This document shows positions 40,957-47,935 of a stretch of 64,000 nt of DNA, piece after piece (the first letter of the stretch is position 1; each line of letters begins with the position of its first letter). The notes beneath the pieces were generated by a model. That model searched no databases, had not been told where the DNA came from, and saw nothing but the letters and a program-made list of their open reading frames with translations. Both the position numbers and the translations under genes were made by a program. This DNA comes from Bacteroidaceae bacterium (lineage in GTDB: Bacteria; Bacteroidota; Bacteroidia; Bacteroidales; Bacteroidaceae). The DNA lies in the NCBI GenBank assembly GCA_017541025.1, contig JAFXZY010000077.1, positions 1-64,000 on the forward strand, in the 5' to 3' direction.

Positions 40957-41748
40957 ATGAAAACTTTGAAAAGTACACAAACATGGAGAGTTGTTCTGGG
41001 TCTGTTCCTGGCATTCGCCATGAGCGGCAAAATGTGGGCGCAAAGTAGTAATTCACGCTTTGTGGCTGAGGGTGCCGTGCATGAGTATTTAGAGGAAGAT
41101 AGGGTTCAGGCGCGTGCGAACGCCTTTATCTATGAGGGAAAGTTTGAGGAATACCGAAAGTGGCAATTGCATATCAAGAAGGAAAGCCGGAAGATGGAGG
41201 AAGCATTTAAAAAGAAGATGAAAAAGATTAAGGATGAGGATGTGCGAGACAGTCTATACGAGGAATACAAACGTCAGCGTTACGACTTTGTTTACCAGCC
41301 ATGCCCTTATCCTCAGCACGAATATGTGGTGATTATCCGGCCAACGCTCAAACCAACTCGCGGCTTTGCGGTTGAGAAAGATAAGGTGGTATATATGGAT
41401 TATAATAAGTTAGAGTCAGGCCCTTTGAATATTTCTGCAACAGAAATCAGTGAAGATGTGTGCAAGGCTCTAAAAAGTCTGATGGACAATATTGTTGAGT
41501 CTGCCAAACTCACGTATGACGGGCCCAAGGTCTTGGACGGCACCACCTACAGCATCATCGACGGGCATTTCCCCTGTTACATGGTTAAGAGTCATGGGGG
41601 CAGCAGAAACAACGAAGAAGGCGCAGCTTGCCGTTTGCTGGAGAAGCTTTCCGAAGCTGCCAAGCAGAAAGATGCTGCCACCATAAACGCCCAACTTGAG
41701 GAAATCAAACGCCTGGATGCTTTCTACAGCGCACTGAAGGTTAAGTAA
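40957..41748 (+). CDS. Secreted hypothetical protein, 263 residues
   Basis: A signal peptide is visible (VVLGLFLAFAMSGKMWAQ, cut near residue 29). The mature part starts with a charged, helical, coiled-coil-like stretch (EEYRKWQLHIKKESRKMEEAF, given in part, then KKKMKKIKDEDVRDSLYEEYK) and continues into a mixed domain with VVIIRPTLKPTRGF and GHFPCYMVKSHGG. I do not recognise a family. It follows hicB by 39 bases and precedes the shortened repeat element and the sigma cassette. Export to the periplasm or surface is inferred. Confidence 0.65.
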   Translation: MKTLKSTQTWRVVLGLFLAFAMSGKMWAQSSNSRFVAEGAVHEYLEEDRVQARANAFIYEGKFEEYRKWQLHIKKESRKMEEAFKKKMKKIKDEDVRDSLYEEYKRQRYDFVYQPCPYPQHEYVVIIRPTLKPTRGFAVEKDKVVYMDYNKLESGPLNISATEISEDVCKALKSLMDNIVESAKLTYDGPKVLDGTTYSIIDGHFPCYMVKSHGGSRNNEEGAACRLLEKLSEAAKQKDAATINAQLEEIKRLDAFYSALKVK

Positions 41749-41749
41749 A

Positions 41750-41793
41750 AACGTCCCACGTCCCACCGTCCCGCGTCCCATTAAGGTGGTTTG
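41750..41793 (+). repeat. Shortened third copy of the intergenic element
   Basis: Heptamers CGTCCCA, CGTCCCAC, CGTCCCG, CGTCCCA are followed by TTAAGGTGGTTTGC, then similarity ends. A TACTTTTG box (41806-41813) follows 12 bases later. Confidence 0.85.
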
Positions 41794-41805
41794 CAATTTT
41801 CTTTG

Positions 41806-41813
41806 TACTTTTG
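41806..41813 (+). promoter_or_regulatory. -7 box TACTTTTG upstream of sigma cassette copy 2
   Basis: Matches TAnnTTTG; the nearest TTTG is only 12 bases upstream, so the promoter is not certain. Confidence 0.4.
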
Positions 41814-41870
41814 ATGAACGTTTACCGTTTAGCGGTGTATATCTTTATGAGAGCAGCTCTGAAATAGAGA

Positions 41871-41917
41871 GAAGTTAAAGAAGTTATCGCTTCGCTAGAA
41901 GTTAAAGAAGTTAAAAG
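41871..41917 (+). repeat. Nine-base array, unit GAAGTTAAA, split by a TCGCTTCGCTA spacer
   Basis: GAAGTTAAA, GAAGTTA, an 11-base spacer TCGCTTCGCTA, then two more GAAGTTAAA. It forms the A/G-rich leader just before the ATG at 41928. Related units occur at 57642-57677. Confidence 0.88.
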
Positions 41918-41927
41918 AAAAAAGAAA

Positions 41928-43151
41928 ATGAGAAAGACAATAGTTATCCTGATGGCCCTGATGGGCAATATGTGGGGTTTTGCACAGAAGAAAGAGACCA
42001 TAGAAATTAAGAGAACCGTAGAGTCTTGGATATCCGATATACGTGAGCCGGAGTGGTATATGGAGCAGAGGAAGGCTTGGCAGGAGGCTGTGGATGCCAA
42101 TCCAAAAGACGAGTGGGCTTGGCGCAACCTCTTTTGTGCCACGAATGGTTTGTACTCCTCTGGCTATGGAGAGGACAAAGATAAATCCTGGACGGCTGAC
42201 GTCATCCGTAAGATGGAGGCTGCCATACCCGACAGTTATACGCTGAACCTCTGCAAGTGCAGATTCTCCCAGACTACAGGCTCTGACGCATCCCAAAGAG
42301 GAGATTTTATCCGCAATGCCGTAAAACTGATGCCCAGAGATGCCTACGCAGGAGATGTGGATTTCCTGGCTTGCCAACTGTGGAGCATAGATCCCTGGAA
42401 CGGAAATGTAGAAAGACTGTTCAGGCAGTCGTACTGGAACAATTACTATCCTCTGCGCATTATGCAATATAACAGAAACATGCTGCTGAGCATGCAGCCA
42501 AATGCGCTTTATTTTGCTAACGGTGATATTCGGTTAGCACCCATGAAGATAATACAGGAAGCCTTGAAGGAAAGGCGGGATGTTATTATTATCCCCATAT
42601 CCTACTTTCATTCCGACTCTTTTATGAATGCTCTCTATCAAAAACTGGACATCAAGCCTTTGGCTATCAACATTAATGACTATGGAAAATATGGTGAAGA
42701 GTGGTACAAATACTACGAGGCAGACATCATTATGTATCTGATAAATGCGACCCAACGCCCCACCTATTTCAGTACGGATATTCTTAAAGAGACAGGACTC
42801 AACAAGGACAGCATCTACAACGAGGGGCTTTTGCTGAAATACAGCCCTGTACAATACGACAACTTTGCCGTGGCTATGCACAATGTAAAAGAGGTCTATA
42901 GCCTGGAATACCTGACAGAGCCCGACCTTGTATATGATTCATGGACAACAAGTTGGATGACCGACACAAGCCATATTACGCTTCTGGCAAATCTGATATC
43001 AAAATTCAGAAAGAATGGCGACAAAGTTGCTGCCGATCGTCTTTACGACATCCTCAGCAAGTGTTTGAAAAGATGTTTCACGGTGGAAAATACTAAAATG
43101 AAAAAGCATTTCGAGAACCTGCTGAAAGAGCAGCAAGAAATACAGGAATGA
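41928..43151 (+). CDS. Secreted DUF2723-tail-like protein of the sigma cassette (copy 2)
   Basis: This 407-residue protein has a signal peptide (to about residue 20, WGFAQ). A TPR-like helix occurs near residue 45 (NPKDEWAWRNLF). Then comes ALYFANGDIRLAPMKIIQEAL, IIIPISYFHSDSFMNALYQKL, QRPTYFS, YNEGLLLKYSP and a helical end. This order mirrors the soluble tail of DUF2723 proteins, where the equivalents are IIFTNGDNDTFPLWYAQE, NLSYLQTDWYIDQM, ERPLYVA and FVQEGLAHRI. There are no membrane helices beyond the signal, so it is a free periplasmic or surface version of that tail. It overlaps the ECF sigma gene as ATGA. The copy at 3..767 is related. The function is unknown. Confidence 0.72.
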   Translation: MRKTIVILMALMGNMWGFAQKKETIEIKRTVESWISDIREPEWYMEQRKAWQEAVDANPKDEWAWRNLFCATNGLYSSGYGEDKDKSWTADVIRKMEAAIPDSYTLNLCKCRFSQTTGSDASQRGDFIRNAVKLMPRDAYAGDVDFLACQLWSIDPWNGNVERLFRQSYWNNYYPLRIMQYNRNMLLSMQPNALYFANGDIRLAPMKIIQEALKERRDVIIIPISYFHSDSFMNALYQKLDIKPLAININDYGKYGEEWYKYYEADIIMYLINATQRPTYFSTDILKETGLNKDSIYNEGLLLKYSPVQYDNFAVAMHNVKEVYSLEYLTEPDLVYDSWTTSWMTDTSHITLLANLISKFRKNGDKVAADRLYDILSKCLKRCFTVENTKMKKHFENLLKEQQEIQE

Positions 43152-43738
43152 CAATACCCATGTTTCTGAAACCCCTCAGTTCGCTCAAAGACGAAGAACT
43201 GATGCTACGGGTAAGCAGCAAAGACGATGATAGGGCATACGGTGAGCTCTACCATCGTCATGCTCGCAGGCTGATGGGTTTCTTCTTCAGGCAGAGTGGT
43301 GGCGATGAGGCTCTGGCTGCCGACCTCACCCAAGATGCCTTCATGAGGGTCTGGACGGCTCGCGATAAGTTCTCTGGCTCCAGCTTCCGCACGTGGCTCC
43401 TAACCATTGGCTACAACCTCGTAAAGAACCATTACAGGCTTAGCGAACACCAGAAGCAATACGAGCAGTTTGTGGTGCAAACGGGAGAGGAAGTGGCTGA
43501 GAGCAACATCGTGGAACACCTCGATAATAAAGCCTTCGACCAAGCCCTGAAACAACATCTGGAGAAGATGCTGCCAGAGAGCCGTTTGCTTTTCTCGCTC
43601 AGATTCGAAGAAGAACTGACCGTTCCGCAGATAGCCGTCGTAATGTCGGTACCAGAGGGAACGGTGAAGTCCCGACTACATATTCTAACCCAATCGTTAA
43701 AACAAAAATTCAACTATCATGATACAGTTCGAAGATAA
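43148..43738 (+). CDS. ECF-type RNA polymerase sigma factor (copy 2)
   Basis: This 196-residue sigma factor has region 2 (YGELYHRHARRLMGFFFRQ, LAADLTQDAFMRVWTAR, TWLLTIGYNLVKNHYR) and region 4 (ELTVPQIAVVMSVPEGTVKSRL). It is paralogous to the product of 764..1351, sharing HARRLMGFFF/YARRLKGFFF and the same start plan (FLKPL). It overlaps the upstream secreted-protein gene by 4 bases and the downstream membrane-protein gene by 20 bases, so all three are likely one coupled operon. Its promoters cannot be identified here. Confidence 0.92.
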   Translation: MTIPMFLKPLSSLKDEELMLRVSSKDDDRAYGELYHRHARRLMGFFFRQSGGDEALAADLTQDAFMRVWTARDKFSGSSFRTWLLTIGYNLVKNHYRLSEHQKQYEQFVVQTGEEVAESNIVEHLDNKAFDQALKQHLEKMLPESRLLFSLRFEEELTVPQIAVVMSVPEGTVKSRLHILTQSLKQKFNYHDTVRR

Positions 43739-44132
43739 ACTCCATGCATCGGCTCAGCGCCTTGCTGAGCAGGAAAACAAAGGCCTGCATGTGCCCCAGA
43801 ATCCTATGCAGCAGAAACGTACCTATTGGGGATGGATAGCCACACCCGCAGCAGCTGTGGTGGGCATTATCTTTGGTATGACTTTGCCTTTGTTTATGCG
43901 AAGTGAACCAACCAATCAGTTGGCACAATCAATAGATACCGTACGCGTTATAGAATCGGTACGCGACACGCTTTACCTTACGCAAGTGGTGGAAAAGGAG
44001 AAGGTGGTTTACAAAGCTCTTTCCACCCAGCAAACAGCGGAATCGGCACCAAGGGAGTCCGACTATCAGCCAGGCCAATGTACCTCCATCCAATGCGATG
44101 GCATAGACTACTCCATCTTGGCTACGAACTGA
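43719..44132 (+). CDS. One-helix membrane protein, putative anti-sigma partner (copy 2)
   Basis: This 137-residue protein has an N-terminal cytoplasmic part, one hydrophobic helix near residues 39-58 (WIATPAAAVVGIIFGMTLPLF) and a periplasmic part ending CTSIQCDGIDYSILATN. Shared with the copy at 1365..1799 are the helix position, the SVRDTLYLTQVVEK/IVRDTVYQTRIVTK block and the Cys/CD-x-I-x-Y-x-[IL]-LA end. It contains no heptamer arrays, unlike copy 1. A role in holding or releasing the sigma factor is inferred from position only. Confidence 0.68.
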   Translation: MIQFEDKLHASAQRLAEQENKGLHVPQNPMQQKRTYWGWIATPAAAVVGIIFGMTLPLFMRSEPTNQLAQSIDTVRVIESVRDTLYLTQVVEKEKVVYKALSTQQTAESAPRESDYQPGQCTSIQCDGIDYSILATN

Positions 44133-44136
44133 AAAC

Positions 44137-44994
44137 TTACTTGCAGTATACCTTATATATTAGGGTGACGGGCTCCTTGTCCTTTTTGTGGATGACGCAG
44201 TCGATGGTCTTTACCCAACCATCGGGCTGGAAGGTGTAGGTGGCTTCCTCGGTGTACTCCAGCTGGTTGCCTTTAACCATATCGTCGATGTTCTTCTGGG
44301 CTTCGTCTGTCAGTTTCAAGCCCATCTTCTTGAATATATTTCTGTAAAACTCCCCTAAATCCTCGGCGGTCATATTCAAGTCGGATTTTGACTGGACGGT
44401 TCCGTTGGCCTTAACGTTAAAGGTACGCTTAAGCTTGATGCCGTTCATGTCGGTGTATTCCTCTTCTGTGCCGTCCTTAATGTCTTTTCCGTTCAATGCC
44501 AGCGGGCTGATGGTGCCTTGAAAGCATGCCACATCCTCCTGCTCCTTTATTTTTCGCCACTCTTCATTCGCAACGGAGTCATTTCCATGGGGAGTAAATT
44601 CGTGAACAGACATGTAATTCTCTCGGTATTGCTCCTTTACCTCGTTGATGCTCAGGCAACGCAGCACCCTTCCTTCCTTGTCTGTAATATATTGGGTATG
44701 ACGGCCTTTCAGAATATCCATTGTCGTAGACAACGACATTCCTGGAGGGTTCTTTTCGTCCTTCTGGATGTCCTTTACCCAGATGTCCAGCACGTAGCCT
44801 TCAGGTGCTTCGTCCACCACCTCGTATTCCTGCACAGTGCTCATGTGAAACTCATCGTGCTGGGGGGATTTGACTGTGCACTCGGTTACATATACTTTCT
44901 TAACGCCCTTCTGCAGGGTGAGTTCTGCTTTTGCCTGCTGGCAACTTGAAAGTGTAACAAGCAATAGGATGCTCAAAAAAAGGATTTTCTTCAT
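44137..44994 (-). CDS. Lipoprotein of unknown function, paralogue of 39058
   Basis: This 285-residue protein starts with a lipoprotein signal (ILFLSILLLVTLSSC, lipobox LSSC). Shared blocks with the product of 39058..40056 include QKGVKKVYVTE, TISPLALNGKDIKDGTEEEY, PDGWVKTI and the terminal YKVYCK. There is no known domain. The ATG at 44994 is chosen over an upstream in-frame ATG because it gives the lipobox signal directly after a CGGGAA leader. It converges with the sigma cassette, four bases apart. Confidence 0.75.
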   Translation of the reverse strand: MKKILFLSILLLVTLSSCQQAKAELTLQKGVKKVYVTECTVKSPQHDEFHMSTVQEYEVVDEAPEGYVLDIWVKDIQKDEKNPPGMSLSTTMDILKGRHTQYITDKEGRVLRCLSINEVKEQYRENYMSVHEFTPHGNDSVANEEWRKIKEQEDVACFQGTISPLALNGKDIKDGTEEEYTDMNGIKLKRTFNVKANGTVQSKSDLNMTAEDLGEFYRNIFKKMGLKLTDEAQKNIDDMVKGNQLEYTEEATYTFQPDGWVKTIDCVIHKKDKEPVTLIYKVYCK

Positions 44995-45035
44995 TTCCCG
45001 ATTCGATTTTTGTGTGATTTTAAAAATGTGCATCG

Positions 45036-45043
45036 CAAATTTA
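45036..45043 (-). promoter_or_regulatory. -7 box TAAATTTG of the lipoprotein gene
   Basis: Minus strand TAAATTTG, 41 bases before the ATG at 44994; a TTG lies 18 bases upstream (45062-45064). Confidence 0.55.
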
Positions 45044-45097
45044 AGTGTTTTCCTGAAATGGCAAGAAGGAAAACGTGGATTTTATGGAATTTAATTG

Positions 45098-45105
45098 TAA
45101 ATTTG
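45098..45105 (+). promoter_or_regulatory. -7 box TAAATTTG of the GH43 gene
   Basis: TAAATTTG 37 bases before the ATG at 45143; no convincing -33 element. Confidence 0.5.
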
Positions 45106-45142
45106 TACCAAAATAAAGCTAACATAATAAAAACCTACTGAA

Positions 45143-47833
45143 ATGAGACGGAAACTACTGATTTTTCTAAGTTTTGTGCTGCCTCTGATAGCAAGAGCGG
45201 AGGGCGAAGTTAGTCAAGTACCGTTGGCCGACCCCTACATTCTGCTGGAGGACGGCAAGTACTATGCCTATGGCACACACGATGGCGATGGTATCAGATG
45301 CTATTCTTCTGATGACCTGCGTACATGGAAAGATGAAGGGCAGGCACTGAACAAGGCAAACACTACTGAAAAGCAATGGTTCTGGGCACCTGAAGTGTAT
45401 CATAAGAACGGACATTACATTATGTATTTCTCTGCCAACGAGCATCTGTTTGCTGCTACGGCCGAATCGCCCAAAGGACCCTTCAAGCAGGTGGGCTCTT
45501 ACCAGATGGAGAAGTTGATAGGTAGCGAGAAATGTATTGACTCACATGTGTTCTTCGATGACAACGGCAAGGCATACGTTTTCTTTGTGCGCTTTACCGA
45601 CGGCAACTGCATCTGGCAGGCTGAGCTGGAAGATGACTACATTACTCCAAAGGTTGGAACCATGCGTAAGTGTATCGCTGTATCACAGGACTGGGAGAAC
45701 AAACTGGGACGTGTAAACGAGGGCCCCAATGTGATTAAGATAGGCAGACGTTACTTCCTGACTTACTCGGGCAACGACTTCCGCTCGCAGGATTACGGTG
45801 TGGGCTTTGCCTCTACCACCAACATCGCCACAGGCACTTGGGGCAAATATGCCTCGAACCCCATTCTAAGAAGGTTTGACGACTTGGTAGGCACAGGTCA
45901 CCACTCACTCTTCTATGACAAAGAAGGCATTCTGCGCATTGTTTTTCACGCACACGAATCAAAGGAGAATGTGGGCACGCGTCTGATGTACATAGGTACC
46001 ATAAAGACCAGTTCCACAAAACTGACTATGAGCAACGAGCCCATCATTAGACCCACACTCTCTACAACTGCTCCCTATAACCCCGAAATGATAAGCGGTG
46101 AACGGGGTTTTCAAAACGGCGGAGCGGTCACCGTAGATCTGAACAATGACGGTAACCAAGACATCGTGGCCGGTGGTTACGCCAAGGAAGTTCAGAACTC
46201 CGCCGAAGACGAGCTGACAAACAAACGATTGACATACGCTATGCTCTTTCTGCCTACCACCATAAAATGGAACAAACCTGCAAAGGTCCCCTTTATGGTG
46301 GCAAACGCCCCCTCAGTCGTTCCATGCGACATCAATAACGACGGGAATATGGACATCATCGCCTTTGAGAACAATACGGAAGACGATGCGAAATTCAGTC
46401 AGGAAGGTATTTTCCTGGGTAACGGAAAAGGTAACTTTACCATTCCTACCCTGTCTTTCATAGACACAGACGATAACCCTTGTAGTTTCAACCTCCGAGG
46501 CCCAAGCAGCGCAGACATTATTGATATAGACAATGATGGGCGTATAGACATCGTCTGTGCCGGGCATCTTGGTGAGGACAGCTATAACGTTGTATTGCAC
46601 AACAAGAGCAACAGCCCCGAAGAGCTTACCTTCTGCGTGGAGCGGTACGAGCAGGAGTTGCAATTCTCGGAAGCCATAATTCAGGCAGCCGACCTGAACA
46701 ACGACGGATTTCAGGACTTTGCTATCTCCTCGGTACTGGACAATGTGGAAGGACAAATCCGCTTTACGGATGTATATCTGAATGATACCTTGCAGCACGG
46801 ACGGTTCCTTCGCCAGGGATTGGGCGAAACGGGAGGAAGCATCAAGAGGAAATCAAACGGAAGCCTGCAGTTGGCCGATCTGAACAACGACGGTTGGTTG
46901 GATATCTATCTGGCAGGATTGGGCGAAAGCTCATCAGGCGAGGCAACAACACGTCAGCGTATCTATGCCAACGGAAGACAAACGCTTCCGACTTTTGCAC
47001 AACTGGCCAATGCTGACCTTATGTCCGACACCTATAACATACAAGCCAGCGTGAGCAACTCGGCAGGTATTATCGATTGGAACGGAGACGGTGCTTACGA
47101 CCTCTTCGTTGGTGGACTGAAAGGGAACGCCAAGACCAGCACGGGACAACTCTACCTGAATAATGGGAGGGGAAAAATGAGCCGAAGTGTAGCTATTCCA
47201 GGTTCTACGGCAGTATCAGTAATCTTTCCTGACTGGAACGCTGACGGCCGTAAGGACTATGTAACCTTTGGCAACTGCACAGACGAGAATTACCTGAAGC
47301 TTTGTCCACAAGGCGTTAACGCCATTCTGTGTTATAATCTGGGTGCTATTCCCTCCAGACCCGATGCCCCACAAAACTGTCAAGCGGAGGTGAATGCCGA
47401 CGGTTCTGTAACCTTATCTTGGGAAGCGCCAGAAACAGCCCAACCCTGCTTTACATACGAGGTATATATACAAAACGCAGAGGGCAATCAGCTAAACAGC
47501 ACACCCGCTTTCGTAGGCGGAGAAAAGGACGGCTTGCGCAAGGTGAACCGAATGGGACGCGTAGGTTGTAGGCAGACGTGGACTTTTGTACCTCCAACCA
47601 CAGGAACCTACAAGTGGGGCGTTCAGACCATTGATGCCGCTTATACAGGCTCTGCCTTTACGGAAGGACCGGCATTCACGGTATCTTCAGAAGAGGACGG
47701 AATAAATGAACTGAAAAGTGAAAGACTGAATAGTGAAAAAAACGATGAGGCCTATGACCTCTCAGGCAGAAAGGTTACAAAGCCAGTTCCTCACCTTATA
47801 TATATTAAGGAGGGAAGGAAAGAGATGAGATAA
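45143..47833 (+). CDS. Secreted GH43-type glycoside hydrolase with FG-GAP repeats and Fn3 domain
   Basis: The 896-residue protein has a signal peptide (to ARA, about residue 19), then a five-bladed GH43-like catalytic domain: LADPYILL (base Asp near residue 30), CIDSHVFFDD (modulating Asp) and GRVNEGPNVIK (acid Glu). GH43 enzymes act mainly on arabinose- and xylose-containing glycans. From about residue 325 there are FG-GAP/VCBS-type repeats (VDLNNDGNQDIVAGGY, CDINNDGNMDIIAFEN, DIDNDGRIDIVCAGH, DLNNDGFQDFAIS), Ca-binding blades that may form a propeller. A fibronectin III-like domain follows (PDAPQNCQAEVN, SVTLSWEAP). The tail YDLSGRKVTK is the short sorting-type end, preceded by an array-written linker. 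Confidence 0.88.
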   Translation: MRRKLLIFLSFVLPLIARAEGEVSQVPLADPYILLEDGKYYAYGTHDGDGIRCYSSDDLRTWKDEGQALNKANTTEKQWFWAPEVYHKNGHYIMYFSANEHLFAATAESPKGPFKQVGSYQMEKLIGSEKCIDSHVFFDDNGKAYVFFVRFTDGNCIWQAELEDDYITPKVGTMRKCIAVSQDWENKLGRVNEGPNVIKIGRRYFLTYSGNDFRSQDYGVGFASTTNIATGTWGKYASNPILRRFDDLVGTGHHSLFYDKEGILRIVFHAHESKENVGTRLMYIGTIKTSSTKLTMSNEPIIRPTLSTTAPYNPEMISGERGFQNGGAVTVDLNNDGNQDIVAGGYAKEVQNSAEDELTNKRLTYAMLFLPTTIKWNKPAKVPFMVANAPSVVPCDINNDGNMDIIAFENNTEDDAKFSQEGIFLGNGKGNFTIPTLSFIDTDDNPCSFNLRGPSSADIIDIDNDGRIDIVCAGHLGEDSYNVVLHNKSNSPEELTFCVERYEQELQFSEAIIQAADLNNDGFQDFAISSVLDNVEGQIRFTDVYLNDTLQHGRFLRQGLGETGGSIKRKSNGSLQLADLNNDGWLDIYLAGLGESSSGEATTRQRIYANGRQTLPTFAQLANADLMSDTYNIQASVSNSAGIIDWNGDGAYDLFVGGLKGNAKTSTGQLYLNNGRGKMSRSVAIPGSTAVSVIFPDWNADGRKDYVTFGNCTDENYLKLCPQGVNAILCYNLGAIPSRPDAPQNCQAEVNADGSVTLSWEAPETAQPCFTYEVYIQNAEGNQLNSTPAFVGGEKDGLRKVNRMGRVGCRQTWTFVPPTTGTYKWGVQTIDAAYTGSAFTEGPAFTVSSEEDGINELKSERLNSEKNDEAYDLSGRKVTKPVPHLIYIKEGRKEMR
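47711..47740 (+). repeat. Heptamer array, unit TGAAAAG, in a linker
   Basis: CTGAAAAG, TGAAAGAC, TGAATAG and TGAAAAA encode LKSERLNSEK before the C-terminal tail, at the same place as the array in the CotH gene (4412-4446). Confidence 0.78.
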
Positions 47834-47841
47834 ATAAAAAG

Positions 47842-47865
47842 AAAGCGAGGATTTCTCCTCGCTTT
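47842..47865 (+). terminator. Terminator of the GH43 gene
   Basis: AAAGCGAGGA (47842-47851) pairs with TCCTCGCTTT (47856-47865) around TTTC, followed by TCTT; nine bases after the stop. Confidence 0.88.
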
Positions 47866-47873
47866 TCTTATCT

Positions 47874-47905
47874 CTCTAATCTCTAATCTCTAAACTCTAA
47901 ACTCT
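47874..47905. repeat. Heptamer array, unit CTCTAAA/CTCTAAT
   Basis: Two CTCTAAT and two CTCTAAA units run into CTCTC. The unit is the reverse complement of that between yraN and birA (AGAGTTT). Confidence 0.88.
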
Positions 47906-47935
47906 CTCTCCCCTAAAGGGGAGTTGGAGGGGTCT
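47906..47935. repeat. GC-rich palindromic element beside a heptamer array
   Basis: CTCCCCTAAAGGGGAG is a perfect hairpin followed by TTGGAGGGG. It abuts the heptamer array and the fasciclin gene stop at 47936. Confidence 0.85.
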
